This document shows, piece after piece, positions 1 to 7,447 of a stretch of 24,652 bases of DNA. The notes beneath the pieces were generated by a model. It was not told the origin of the DNA, did not search any database, and was given only the letters and a program-made list of their open reading frames with translations. The stretch's first letter is position 1, and each line of letters opens with the position of its first letter. Position numbers and translations under genes: made by a program. The DNA lies in assembly GCA_964643255.1 (NCBI GenBank), contig CAZXSM010000028.1, positions 1 through 24,652 on the forward strand. Reading direction: 5' to 3'. The stretch comes from JAAYRG01 sp964643255 (lineage in GTDB: Bacteria > Bacillota > Clostridia > Lachnospirales > Lachnospiraceae).

Positions 1-13
1 GGAACCTTTAAAC

Positions 14-86
14 TGCGCCTCCAGGGGATCGAACCCTGGACAACCTGATTAAGAGTCAGGTGCTCTGCCAACTGAGCTAGAGGCGC
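14..86 (-). tRNA. tRNA-Lys (anticodon CTT)
   Basis: Read on the minus strand this gives a full 73-nt cloverleaf: acceptor stem GCGCCTC paired with GAGGCGC, D-arm GCTC/GAGC, anticodon stem CCTGA/TCAGG around loop CTCTTAA, and T-arm CAGGG TTCGATC CCCTG. The anticodon CTT decodes lysine AAG. The discriminator base is A and the 3' CCA is not encoded (GTT follows), so it must be added after transcription. A good promoter lies just upstream at 119-147. Confidence 0.97.
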
Positions 87-118
87 ATACTTTTATTTAG
101 TATTTAATCACAAAAAGT

Positions 119-147
119 ATTATATACCCTTAAAATTGTTTTTGCAA
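119..147 (-). promoter_or_regulatory. sigma-A type promoter of tRNA-Lys
   Basis: On the minus strand TTGCAA is followed after exactly 17 nt by a perfect TATAAT, about 33 nt before the tRNA 5' end. Spacing and position fit a housekeeping promoter for the tRNA. Confidence 0.75.
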
Positions 148-192
148 GCTATTTAATAAATAAATTTGATTATTGTTTAAGATATTAAAATT

Positions 193-258
193 TGTCATCC
201 TTAATGTTACAAAGTCTCAATATCTAAATTAAGACTTATCTATACATCAAGAATGACA
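193..258 (-). terminator. Long imperfect hairpin downstream of trxA (terminator or dispersed palindromic repeat)
   Basis: On the minus strand an outer 14-bp stem (TGTCATTCTTGATG with CATTAAGGATGACA) encloses an inner 9-bp stem (AAGTCTTAA with TTGAGACTT). Positions that do not match exactly become G-U pairs only when the minus strand is transcribed, so the structure fits an RNA in the direction of trxA. The sequence after it is AAATTTTAATA, a weak U-rich tail. It may terminate trxA. The terminal TGTCATTCTT/GGATGACA also resembles the ends of small palindromic repeats seen in some Clostridia, so a repeat origin is possible. Confidence 0.5.
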
Positions 259-312
259 TTTTATATTCTTTATAAACCATTAATATAATAAACTTATATT
301 GTTTGTTCCTAC

Positions 313-630
313 TTAAAGTAATTGATCTAGTTTTTCAACAAGTTGATCCTTAGAAATTACACCAATAACTTGATCTACTTTTTCGCCATCTTTAAAGAAA
401 ATCATATTAGGTATAGTCATTACTTTATATTTTGTACTATAAGTTTGATTTTCATCAACATCTATTTTCCCTATTTTTATTCTACCTTGGTATTCATTTG
501 CTAATTCTTCTATAACTGGTCCCATAGTCCTGCATGGTCCACACCAATCTGCGTAGAAATCAACTAATACTGGCTTGTCTGATTTTAAAACTTCTTGTTC
601 AAAGTTATCATCTGTAAATTTGTATTCCAT
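313..630 (-). CDS. trxA: Thioredoxin
   Basis: A 105-residue single-domain thioredoxin, the usual family length. The redox motif WCGPC is at residues 29-33, preceded by the typical VLVDFYADWC strand, and the cis-proline TIP motif is at residues 72-74. It reduces protein disulfides in the cytoplasm, normally with electrons from thioredoxin reductase; no reductase gene is adjacent here. The ATG is preceded by AAGGAGG at good spacing, so the start is firm. It appears to be monocistronic, with its own promoter at 670-698 and a hairpin after the stop at 193-258. There are no extra cysteines or signal peptide. Confidence 0.96.
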   Translation of the reverse strand: MEYKFTDDNFEQEVLKSDKPVLVDFYADWCGPCRTMGPVIEELANEYQGRIKIGKIDVDENQTYSTKYKVMTIPNMIFFKDGEKVDQVIGVISKDQLVEKLDQLL

Positions 631-669
631 AATGTTCCTCCTTAAATTCTTATATATTGTAGATAGTTT

Positions 670-698
670 ATAATATCATTAATCTTTTGTATAATCAA
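670..698 (-). promoter_or_regulatory. Likely promoter of trxA
   Basis: On the minus strand TTGATT and TATTAT are separated by 17 nt, about 40 nt before the trxA start codon. Both hexamers match the sigma-A consensus at five or four of six bases. Confidence 0.55.
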
Positions 699-738
699 AC
701 TTTAATTTTTTATTAGACCTTGTTTTATCTTACCTATA

Positions 739-885
739 TTATTTCTTTCTTTTCTTGCCTTTATTCAAGCAATTTATAATTTGATTTATTTCTATCAAAG
801 ACCGTCTTAAACACATTATCTCTTTATTTAAATATATATTAGATCCCGTTATTCTAGCAATCTTTCTTTTTATTAAGCCTAACAC
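739..885 (-). CDS. Candidate small basic protein, 48 residues, unknown function
   Basis: A minus-strand reading frame starts at GTG (883-885), eight or so bases after an AAAGGTG ribosome binding site, and runs 48 codons to TAA. The product begins MLGLIKRKIARITGSN and ends in a strongly basic GKKRKK tail. It has two cysteines, no membrane segment, and a middle part that could form an amphipathic helix. I do not recognise the family. It lies between trxA (same strand) and the divergent carboxypeptidase gene. Support comes from the ribosome binding site, the uninterrupted frame in very AT-rich DNA and the otherwise unexplained 466-base gap. A chance ORF remains possible, and no clean promoter was found. 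Confidence 0.45.
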   Translation of the reverse strand: MLGLIKRKIARITGSNIYLNKEIMCLRRSLIEINQIINCLNKGKKRKK

Positions 886-1017
886 ATTATCACCTTTTAT
901 ATATACTTATTATACATTACTAATAAGATTATAGTAAGCCTTATATTATCTATATGCAAGCAACCTATAAATTGGTTTTTCATTACTAAAGATTTTCTTC
1001 GTTTCTTTAATAATACC

Positions 1018-1046
1018 TTGATACATTAAGAAAATTATTTTATAAT
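1018..1046 (+). promoter_or_regulatory. Sigma-A promoter of the carboxypeptidase gene
   Basis: TTGATA at 1018-1023 and a perfect TATAAT at 1041-1046 are 17 nt apart. A start site near 1053 would leave a leader of about 60 nt containing the dyad at 1071-1092. A second TATAAT at 1050-1055 has no good -35 partner. Confidence 0.7.
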
Positions 1047-1070
1047 GAGTATAATGTTTTGGAATATTAT

Positions 1071-1092
1071 GTACAAATTTATGTATTTGTAC
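1071..1092 (+). promoter_or_regulatory. Perfect 8-bp inverted repeat in the carboxypeptidase leader
   Basis: GTACAAAT and ATTTGTAC flank a 6-nt spacer, just downstream of the promoter and 7 nt before the ribosome binding site. It could be a repressor operator or a weak RNA hairpin. I cannot assign a regulator. Confidence 0.4.
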
Positions 1093-1111
1093 CTTTTTGA
1101 AGGAGTTTAAT

Positions 1112-2506
1112 ATGAAAAAATCTATTACCTTGATTATAGCTTTTATACTTTTTATAGGTAATTTTAATATAATAAATGCACAAACTGTTGATAATACTGA
1201 TGAAGAAGCTACTACTTCTCAAACCTATTATTCCAAATGGTCTGAGAATTTTCCTTCTATCGACTCTAATGCTGGTATCGTAATGGATGCAGAAACAGGA
1301 TCTATATTGTACGGTAAAAACATAGATGAAAACTTTTTTCCAGCAAGTATTACTAAAGTTTTAACCACCTTAATCGCTCTTGAAAATTCTACAATGAATG
1401 AGACTGTTGTCTTTTCTCATGAAGCTGTGTTTGATGTAGATCTTAATAGTAGTAGAATTGGGATTGATGTTGGTGAAGAGCTAACAATGGAACAATGTCT
1501 ATATGGCATTATGCTAGCTTCTGCTAACGAGGTTTCTCATGCTGTTGCTGAACATATAGCTGGTGACATTTCTTCATTTTCGGAACTGATGAATAATAGA
1601 GCTAAGGAGTTAGGAGCCACTAACTCTAATTTTCTCAATCCCCATGGTTTGCCTGATCCAAATCACTATACAACAGCACATGACATGGCTGTTATCTCTA
1701 GAGCTGCTATACAAAATGAAGAGTTTAGAAAAATTACTAGTACTCGTACTTATAATATACCACCGACCAATATTCAAGAGGAAACTAGGTACTTAGCAAA
1801 TCACCATAAATTTATTAAAGGTGATCTTAATTATGATTGTGCAATTGGAGGGAAAACTGGTTGGACAAGTATTTCTAGACATACCTTAGTTACATTTGCA
1901 GAAAAAAATGGAATGACCTTAATTTCAGTAGTTATGGATTGTCCTAATAGAAGTTCCCAATATAGTGATACCGCTACTTTGCTAGACTACGCATTTGAAA
2001 GTTTTAAGTCATATAACATAGATAATAGTAATCCTTATGATAGTGGCATAGATTTTTTTACTAAATATCCTTCCTTTTTTAATTTATCAAATAGCCCTTT
2101 AAGAATAAGTGAAAATGGTAAAATTATCCTTCCTAGTAGTATTAATATAGATGATACCAATAGACAAGTTCAATTAAAACCTATTATTAGTTTAATAGAT
2201 GGCTATAATAATATTGGTTCTATAGTTTACTCATATGAAGATAATAAACTTGGAGAAACAAATATAATCTTTAGTAACACAGAATCTGATAATTTATTTA
2301 ATAATTTATATATTAATTCTCCTGATGTAGAAGTTGAAGAATTGAATGAAAACCTAGATAGTAATATTGTTGAAGAAGTTAATGATAATAGTCATTTACC
2401 AATAGTAATTGGTGTTGCAGTGGGTTTAATTTTTATAGCCCTATCTTTACTAATATTATATTTCTTTTACACTAGAGGAAGAAAACGAAGAAGAAATAAC
2501 TTTTAA
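1112..2506 (+). CDS. D-alanyl-D-alanine carboxypeptidase (serine-type, peptidase S11 family)
   Basis: A low-molecular-weight penicillin-binding protein that trims the terminal D-Ala from peptidoglycan stem peptides outside the membrane. The three active-site motifs are present: SITK (79-82), SAN (137-139) and KTG (248-250). An N-terminal signal peptide (about residues 1-23, ending INA before QT) exports it. Unlike the usual amphipathic anchor, the C-terminus has a true membrane span near residue 430-455 followed by a basic RGRKRRR tail. I start it at the ATG at 1112 (464 residues) because AAGGAG at 1100-1105 is correctly spaced for it; an in-frame TTG at 1097 lies before that site. Its direction is opposite to its neighbours and to the leftward replication fork. 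A terminator follows at 2537-2568. Which dac paralogue this is cannot be decided. Confidence 0.93.
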   Translation: MKKSITLIIAFILFIGNFNIINAQTVDNTDEEATTSQTYYSKWSENFPSIDSNAGIVMDAETGSILYGKNIDENFFPASITKVLTTLIALENSTMNETVVFSHEAVFDVDLNSSRIGIDVGEELTMEQCLYGIMLASANEVSHAVAEHIAGDISSFSELMNNRAKELGATNSNFLNPHGLPDPNHYTTAHDMAVISRAAIQNEEFRKITSTRTYNIPPTNIQEETRYLANHHKFIKGDLNYDCAIGGKTGWTSISRHTLVTFAEKNGMTLISVVMDCPNRSSQYSDTATLLDYAFESFKSYNIDNSNPYDSGIDFFTKYPSFFNLSNSPLRISENGKIILPSSINIDDTNRQVQLKPIISLIDGYNNIGSIVYSYEDNKLGETNIIFSNTESDNLFNNLYINSPDVEVEELNENLDSNIVEEVNDNSHLPIVIGVAVGLIFIALSLLILYFFYTRGRKRRRNNF

Positions 2507-2536
2507 AGAGATAATTTAATAAATATTTTTAATATA

Positions 2537-2568
2537 AAAAGCCTAAAAGTATTAACTTTTAGGCTTTT
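2537..2568. terminator. Bidirectional Rho-independent terminator
   Basis: A perfect 14-bp stem, AAAAGCCTAAAAGT with ACTTTTAGGCTTTT, around an ATTA loop. T-runs border it on both strands, so it can end the carboxypeptidase transcript from the left and the tRNA-Arg transcript from the right. Confidence 0.88.
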
Positions 2569-2570
2569 AA

Positions 2571-2644
2571 CGTCCCTGAGAGGATTCGAACCACCGGCCT
2601 TCACCTTAGGAGGGTGCTGCTCTATCCAACTGAGCTACAGAGAC
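2571..2644 (-). tRNA. tRNA-Arg (anticodon CCT)
   Basis: Minus-strand cloverleaf of 74 nt: acceptor GTCTCTG/CAGGGAC, D-arm GCTC/GAGC, anticodon loop CTCCTAA giving anticodon CCT (arginine AGG), and T-loop TTCGAAT. CCA is not encoded. Two stem positions are not Watson-Crick: G27-A43 at the top of the anticodon stem and U51-U63 in the T-stem. The gene has its own strong promoter and a terminator, so it should be functional. Confidence 0.93.
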
Positions 2645-2671
2645 AAATTATTAAATTCAAAATATTAATAT

Positions 2672-2700
2672 ATAATATCACTTGCTATTTTTTATGTCAA
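2672..2700 (-). promoter_or_regulatory. Strong sigma-A promoter of tRNA-Arg
   Basis: On the minus strand a perfect TTGACA is followed after 17 nt by TATTAT, 28 nt before the tRNA 5' end. Confidence 0.8.
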
Positions 2701-2716
2701 CTTAAAAAACATTATT

Positions 2717-2763
2717 AAAAGATTGGATAAGGCTTATTAAGCTTAAACTCTATCCAATCTTTT
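2717..2763 (-). terminator. Rho-independent terminator of the DUF3881 gene
   Basis: AAAAGATTGGATA (2717-2729) pairs with TATCCAATCTTTT (2751-2763), 13 bp, with a loop that contains a further short GCTTA/TAAGC stem. The arm starts seven bases after the stop codon and ends in a T-run in the minus direction. Confidence 0.8.
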
Positions 2764-2769
2764 ATTTAA

Positions 2770-3657
2770 TTACATGTCTTTCCCAGTAAAATTTACAAAA
2801 CCCTGGGTCCAAACATTTCCTTTAAATCTTCTACCTACTTTGGGCTCACCATATAAATCATTCTTATTTAATACTATAGGTATTATGATATCATTACAAT
2901 TAATTATAAGCATATATATTTCTTCTTTTGTTATTTCATTTATCTCTTTTTCCATATCAATAATAGTTCCTAACACATAATAATTATCTGATTCAGAACC
3001 ATATGGTGTAAATGAAGTTTCAACTATACTATATATATCTTCTCGTTTTGCTCTCCTAGATATCATAGCATATATATCTATATCATCTATTGTCAAGCTA
3101 TCTATAGCATCTTGATTTCCCTTTTTCGCTTCAGCAATTAGATTCCTTCTATACTGCACTTCAGCATTGTTAGACTTATTTAGTTTTTCATCATGGTAGA
3201 CTGGTAATAATATTTTACCATTTGTTGAAAGAGAGGATAAATTTATTGGAAATTTTCGTCCTTTTATGTTTCTTTTATCAACAGACAAATAATCAACTAC
3301 ATTTTGCAAGTAAAATATAAGAGAAACACCAATTCTCACATCATCACACATTACTGTATAAGCGTCTGTATCGATTTTCTTAATTACTGATATTTCTTCT
3401 TCTATACTTTTATAGGGGCTCATAACAAAGGGAAAGTAATGTCCCATTCGAAAGGTCCCATCATCGTCATATTCACCACGTATTGTAATTCCTACATGTT
3501 TTGAAAAGTTTCTAGAGATTTCAGTAATTGTCTTTTGATCATGTACTTCATAAGTCTTTCTGTCTGTAGGTTTTTCTATGATCATGCTTAATAGCTTGTC
3601 TAACTCTTTCCTATCATTAATTTCACTAAAACCAATTGCTCTTAAATAACTATGCAT
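2770..3657 (-). CDS. DUF3881 family protein, unknown function
   Basis: A 295-residue soluble protein whose opening (MHSYLRAIGFSEI with a following KELDKLL) matches the DUF3881 family as I remember it, found mainly in Clostridia. No catalytic motif, signal peptide or membrane segment is visible and no function is known to me. I start it at the ATG at 3655-3657, because GGTGG lies seven bases upstream; in-frame ATGs at 3663 and 3675 lack a usable ribosome binding site, and the family begins with MH. It is transcribed alone from a promoter at 3713-3741 and has a terminator at 2717-2763. Family assignment rests on memory of the N-terminal pattern. Confidence 0.78.
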   Translation of the reverse strand: MHSYLRAIGFSEINDRKELDKLLSMIIEKPTDRKTYEVHDQKTITEISRNFSKHVGITIRGEYDDDGTFRMGHYFPFVMSPYKSIEEEISVIKKIDTDAYTVMCDDVRIGVSLIFYLQNVVDYLSVDKRNIKGRKFPINLSSLSTNGKILLPVYHDEKLNKSNNAEVQYRRNLIAEAKKGNQDAIDSLTIDDIDIYAMISRRAKREDIYSIVETSFTPYGSESDNYYVLGTIIDMEKEINEITKEEIYMLIINCNDIIIPIVLNKNDLYGEPKVGRRFKGNVWTQGFVNFTGKDM

Positions 3658-3712
3658 AATCATTCCACCACCCATCTTAATTTATTGACCATAGTTTAAA
3701 TTTCATTTTATA

Positions 3713-3741
3713 CTTATATCATATAATTATAATTATTACAA
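3713..3741 (-). promoter_or_regulatory. Likely promoter of the DUF3881 gene
   Basis: On the minus strand TTGTAA, 17 nt, then TATAAG, about 55 nt before the chosen start codon. Confidence 0.55.
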
Positions 3742-3829
3742 GATATATTTGCTAATTACGTTTTTATAAAAAAATTCATATGAAATTATTTAATAATAAT
3801 TCTAGCTTAGAACCACTTTTATAAAATTT

Positions 3830-5107
3830 CTATTTTATAATTTCTATCCCATTCATATATGGTCTTAAAACCTCAGGAACAACAATACTACCATCTTCCT
3901 GCTGGAAATTTTCTAATACAGCAGCTGTTGTACGGCCGCAAGCAACTCCACTACCGTTTATAGTGTGAACGTATTTTGCCTTATCTTTAATATTATCTTT
4001 ATATTTTATATTAGCACGTCTAGACTGAAATGCTTCAAAATTACTACAGCTTGAGATTTCTACATATTTATTATAACTAGGCATCCAAACTTCAATATCA
4101 TATTTCATTGCTGCAGTAAATCCTAAATCCCCAAAGCATATTTTAACTACTCTATATGGAAGTCCTAGCATTTGCAGTACTTCTTCAGCATCTCTTGTTA
4201 AGGATTCTAATTCCTCATAGGAATCTTCTGGTTTTGTAAACTTTACAAGCTCTACTTTATTAAATTGATGTTGTCTAATTAGTCCTCTAGTATCTCTTCC
4301 TGCTGAACCTGCTTCTGCTCTAAAACATGCTGAATAAGCTACGTGTTTTATTGGAAGTTCTGCACCATCTAATATATCATTCCTATACATATTTGTAACA
4401 GGAACTTCTGCTGTTGGAATTAAAAAGTATTCCTTTCCATCACCTGATACTTTATAAGCATCTTCTTCAAATTTTGGAAGTTGACCTGTTCCAGTCATGC
4501 TTTCCCTACTTACCATAAATGGTGGAAATACCTCTTCATAACCATGCTTTTGTGTATGCACATCTAAATAAAAATTAGTTATGGCCCTCTCTAACCTAGC
4601 TCCTAGTCCTTTATAAAATGTAAACCTAGCACCTGTAGTTTTAGCGCCTTTTTCTGGATCTAAGATATTCAAATCATTGCCTAAGTCCCAATGAGGTTTT
4701 GCTTCAAAGTTAAAAGTAGTTGGCTCTAAATATTTTCTTATTTCTACATTATCTTCATCTGAATTACCTTCTGGAACACTTTCATGTGGTATATTAGGGA
4801 TAGTAAGCATCCATGCATCAAGTTCATCTTCTACTTCTTTTACTTGTACATCTAATTCTTTTATATTTGAAGACAAGGTTTTCATTTCATCTAAGATTGG
4901 TTTTACATCTTTTCCTTCTTTTTTCATAATAGGTATTTCTTTAGACACCTTGTTTTGCTTACTTTTTAGTGATTCCACTTCTGCTAGTAGGTTTCTTCTT
5001 TTCTTATCCAAGTCTTTAAACTGAGATAAATCAAAGTCCTCATTTCTTTTTGATAAAGCTTTTTCTACTTCTTCAAAATTATTTCTTAGTAATTTAATAT
5101 CTAACAT
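3830..5107 (-). CDS. serS: Seryl-tRNA synthetase
   Basis: Class II aminoacyl-tRNA synthetase that charges tRNA-Ser with serine. At 425 residues it has the normal length. The N-terminal MLDIKLLRNN and the long coiled-coil arm (about residues 30-100) bind the long variable arm of tRNA-Ser; the catalytic core holds motif 2 (FRAEAGSAGRDTRGL, ending near RQHQF) and motif 3 with GSGVACGRTTAAVLEN. The ATG at 5105-5107 is chosen because GGAGG lies five bases before it; an upstream ATG at 5119 overlaps that site and adds four residues not seen in the family. It is the last gene of the parA-parB-DUF4446-serS run, 32 bases after DUF4446. No T-box leader is present directly upstream, and no strong terminator follows. 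Confidence 0.97.
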   Translation of the reverse strand: MLDIKLLRNNFEEVEKALSKRNEDFDLSQFKDLDKKRRNLLAEVESLKSKQNKVSKEIPIMKKEGKDVKPILDEMKTLSSNIKELDVQVKEVEDELDAWMLTIPNIPHESVPEGNSDEDNVEIRKYLEPTTFNFEAKPHWDLGNDLNILDPEKGAKTTGARFTFYKGLGARLERAITNFYLDVHTQKHGYEEVFPPFMVSRESMTGTGQLPKFEEDAYKVSGDGKEYFLIPTAEVPVTNMYRNDILDGAELPIKHVAYSACFRAEAGSAGRDTRGLIRQHQFNKVELVKFTKPEDSYEELESLTRDAEEVLQMLGLPYRVVKICFGDLGFTAAMKYDIEVWMPSYNKYVEISSCSNFEAFQSRRANIKYKDNIKDKAKYVHTINGSGVACGRTTAAVLENFQQEDGSIVVPEVLRPYMNGIEIIK

Positions 5108-5139
5108 TTTAACCTCCATATATAGTATTCATTATTATA

Positions 5140-5643
5140 TCAATTATTAATAATATTCTTATTTGCTTCTTCTAAAGCTACTTTTTCTTCTTCTGTTAAA
5201 ACTTTATATGATTCACCATTGATAATTTCCTTAGCATATACATAACAACCACTTCTTATTGAATAAACTGAGTTTATTATAACTCCATTATTCCTATCAT
5301 TCAATAGAGCTACAACAAAACTTAATTTTCCTGTTGTTTCATCAAAAGCATCATAGTGAACAATTCCAATTTTTGTAAAACTTTCTCGCATATCATTATT
5401 TAACTTCTTTAGGGCTGCTTTAATTGCCTTATTTTCTTCCATAACTGCTTCTAGATTCCTAAAACTATAAATAAGTCTTTCTTCTAAAGCTTTTCCTGAG
5501 CTGTCTCCCATAAATGCTTTATATCTTTTTTTAAGTCTGATATTAGATACAACTAATATAATTGATATTATAAGCAATATTAATGTTGCTATAATTAAGC
5601 CAATTATTATATATTCTACATCTATTCCATATGCTTCTAACAT
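5140..5643 (-). CDS. DUF4446 family membrane protein
   Basis: A 167-residue protein with one N-terminal membrane span (about residues 12-35), then a basic and helical stretch likely to form a short coiled coil (50-90), and a C-terminal domain with the pattern RxSFxKIGIVHYDAFDE followed by LSFVVALLND, characteristic of DUF4446. In Clostridia this family commonly follows parB, as here, so a role linked to chromosome segregation or the cell envelope is possible, but no biochemical function is established. AAGGAG lies six bases before the ATG. It sits between parB and serS in one transcriptional run. Confidence 0.85.
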   Translation of the reverse strand: MLEAYGIDVEYIIIGLIIATLILLIISIILVVSNIRLKKRYKAFMGDSSGKALEERLIYSFRNLEAVMEENKAIKAALKKLNNDMRESFTKIGIVHYDAFDETTGKLSFVVALLNDRNNGVIINSVYSIRSGCYVYAKEIINGESYKVLTEEEKVALEEANKNIINN

Positions 5644-5694
5644 TTTATCTCCTTTATTTTAAATATAATATTTCTTATATAAAATAGAATAATT

Positions 5695-6609
5695 TTATTG
5701 GTTAATTATATTAAACAACTCAATAATTCTTTCTAAGTCTTCTGAGGAGTAGTACTCTATCTCTATTTTTCCCTTATTGTTAGCTTTATTCTTTATTCTA
5801 ACTTTACTCCCTATAATCATTTCTATTTTATCTTCTATTTCTTTATATATAAAGGAATCATCCTTCACTATTTCCTTACTTTTACTTAATTTTTCTTGTT
5901 CTTCTTGATTATTTTTCAAGTTTTTAATCAAATCCTCTGTTTGTCTAACGCTTAGAGTTTTATCTATGATCTGATTTGCTAACTCATATTGTAATTCTTT
6001 GTCTTTTATAGAAATTAAGGCTCTAGCATGTCCAGTCGATATTTTTTCTTCAATTAATAGTTGTTGAACCATTTCATCTAACTTTAATAGTCTTAGTGAA
6101 TTAGTTATACTAGTCCTACTTTTCGAGACTTTTTTGGATAATTCTTCTTGAGTCATATCATACTCATTTAATAAATTCTGAAATGCTCTCGCTTCCTCTA
6201 TAGGATTTAGGTCTTCTCTCTGTATATTTTCAATTAATGCTATAGCCATTGATTCTTCAATTGAATACTCTTTTATTATTGCTGGAACTTCCTTTAAACC
6301 CGCTATTTTAGCGGCCCTCCATCTTCTTTCTCCTGCAATTATATTATATATATCGCCATTTTTTTGTAATATTAATGGTTGAATTATACCATATTGTTTG
6401 ATAGAATCTGCTAGTTCTAAAATAGACTTCTCATTAAAATCTTTTCTTGGTTGGTCTTTATTTGGTTCAATACTATTTATATCTATTGATGTTTCACGTG
6501 AAACTTCCTTATCATTTTTAGGTAAATCTGGATTGTTAGGAATGATTGAATCAAGTCCTCCACCTAATTCTTTTAGACCTTTACCTAATCCTCTATTTTT
6601 AATTGCCAT
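5695..6609 (-). CDS. parB: Chromosome-partitioning protein ParB (Spo0J)
   Basis: A CTP-dependent DNA clamp that loads at parS sites and spreads, organising the origin region for segregation and condensin loading. Length 304 residues. Visible elements: LGKGL start typical of the family, ParA-contact region at the N-terminus, the CTP-binding GERRWRAA motif (93-100), ENIQREDLNP (127-136), a helix-turn-helix near 153-172, a charged linker (about 215-235) and a C-terminal dimerisation domain. The ATG at 6607-6609 is chosen because AAGAAGGTG precedes it by six bases; an ATG eight codons upstream has no such site. The coding sequence itself contains a parS at 6490-6505, encoding the residues EVSRETS. 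It follows parA by 64 bases. Confidence 0.96.
   Translation of the reverse strand: MAIKNRGLGKGLKELGGGLDSIIPNNPDLPKNDKEVSRETSIDINSIEPNKDQPRKDFNEKSILELADSIKQYGIIQPLILQKNGDIYNIIAGERRWRAAKIAGLKEVPAIIKEYSIEESMAIALIENIQREDLNPIEEARAFQNLLNEYDMTQEELSKKVSKSRTSITNSLRLLKLDEMVQQLLIEEKISTGHARALISIKDKELQYELANQIIDKTLSVRQTEDLIKNLKNNQEEQEKLSKSKEIVKDDSFIYKEIEDKIEMIIGSKVRIKNKANNKGKIEIEYYSSEDLERIIELFNIINQ
6490..6505. promoter_or_regulatory. parS site inside parB
   Basis: TGTTTCACGTGAAACT matches the bacterial parS consensus TGTTTCACGTGAAACA at 15 of 16 positions. Its flanks are not palindromic, unlike the two intergenic copies. Bacillus spo0J also carries an internal parS. Confidence 0.93.
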
Positions 6610-6673
6610 TATATACACCTTCTTTTGAATCAATTGTTATAAACATAATTAGCTTCAATATGTAGTTAATAAA

Positions 6674-7447
6674 TCACAAAACATCTTTATCCAAATTTAT
6701 AACTTCGTCAGCAAGATTTCTATAAGCATCAGCACCTGCAGATTTACTATCGTATAAATTTATAGGCAATCCGTGAGATGGAGCTTCCGCCAATCTTACA
6801 TTACGAGGAATAATAGTTTTATATATATTTTGTTGTAAAAAATCCTTCACATTTTCTACAACTTGTAAAGACAAGTTAGTTCTAGAATCAAACATTGTAA
6901 ATACAACACCTTCTATTTTTAAATATGGATTCAATCTCTCTTTTACCAATGTAATTGTATGGATTAGCTGAGATAAACCTTCTAAAGCATAATATTCACA
7001 CTGAATTGGTACTAAGACTGTATCTGCTGTAGTCATTGAGTTAACAGTTAATACATTTAAAGAAGGAGGACAATCTATTATTATAAAGTCATAGTTATCT
7101 CTAATTTTATAAATTTCATCCCTTAGTAAATATTCCTTTTTATCTATACCTATTAATTCAATTTCTGCTCCTGAAAGATTAATATTTGCTGGTATAAGAG
7201 AAAGATTTTCTAATATATCAGTTAATATAACTTCCTTTAGTGTGGATTTACCAATAATTAATTCATATATTGTTTCTTCTAAGTTATTTTTATCTATACC
7301 AAAGCCACTAGTAGTATTTCCTTGAGGATCAGCATCAATAATTAAAACTTTTTTCCCTTTTTCAGCCAAACAGGCTGATAAATTAATAGCAGTAGTTGTC
7401 TTTCCTACTCCACCCTTTTGGTTAGCAATGGCTATAATACGACCCAC
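6674..7447 (-). CDS. parA: Chromosome-partitioning ATPase ParA (Soj)
   Basis: Walker-type ATPase of the ParA/MinD family, 257 residues. It binds DNA nonspecifically as an ATP dimer, is stimulated by ParB, and in Bacillus also controls DnaA. The deviant Walker A KGGVGKTT with the signature lysine is at residues 11-18, the Walker A' region DADPQGN at about 39-45, and Walker B IIDCPPSL at about 125. Translation starts at GTG (7445-7447), with GGAGG eight bases upstream. Two TATAAT hexamers on the minus strand (7496-7501 and 7508-7513) lie upstream, but neither has a well-spaced consensus -35, so the promoter is in this area but not fixed. It is short at the N-terminus, as expected for a chromosomal ParA without a regulatory HTH. 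Confidence 0.96.
   Translation of the reverse strand: MGRIIAIANQKGGVGKTTTAINLSACLAEKGKKVLIIDADPQGNTTSGFGIDKNNLEETIYELIIGKSTLKEVILTDILENLSLIPANINLSGAEIELIGIDKKEYLLRDEIYKIRDNYDFIIIDCPPSLNVLTVNSMTTADTVLVPIQCEYYALEGLSQLIHTITLVKERLNPYLKIEGVVFTMFDSRTNLSLQVVENVKDFLQQNIYKTIIPRNVRLAEAPSHGLPINLYDSKSAGADAYRNLADEVINLDKDVL

Noticed and set aside
1097..1111. Upstream TTG start for the carboxypeptidase
   Set aside because: The codon overlaps the ribosome binding site of the ATG at 1112, which gives a proper signal peptide.
2774..2980. Plus-strand frame opposite the DUF3881 gene
   Set aside because: Hydrophobic low-complexity product complementary to a real gene; no promoter or ribosome binding site.
3769..3829. 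Terminator after serS
   Set aside because: Only weak AT stems are present and the T-run is displaced from them, so I could not define a terminator with confidence.
5108..5139. T-box leader for serS
   Set aside because: Only 32 bases separate serS from the upstream gene, with none of the T-box stems.
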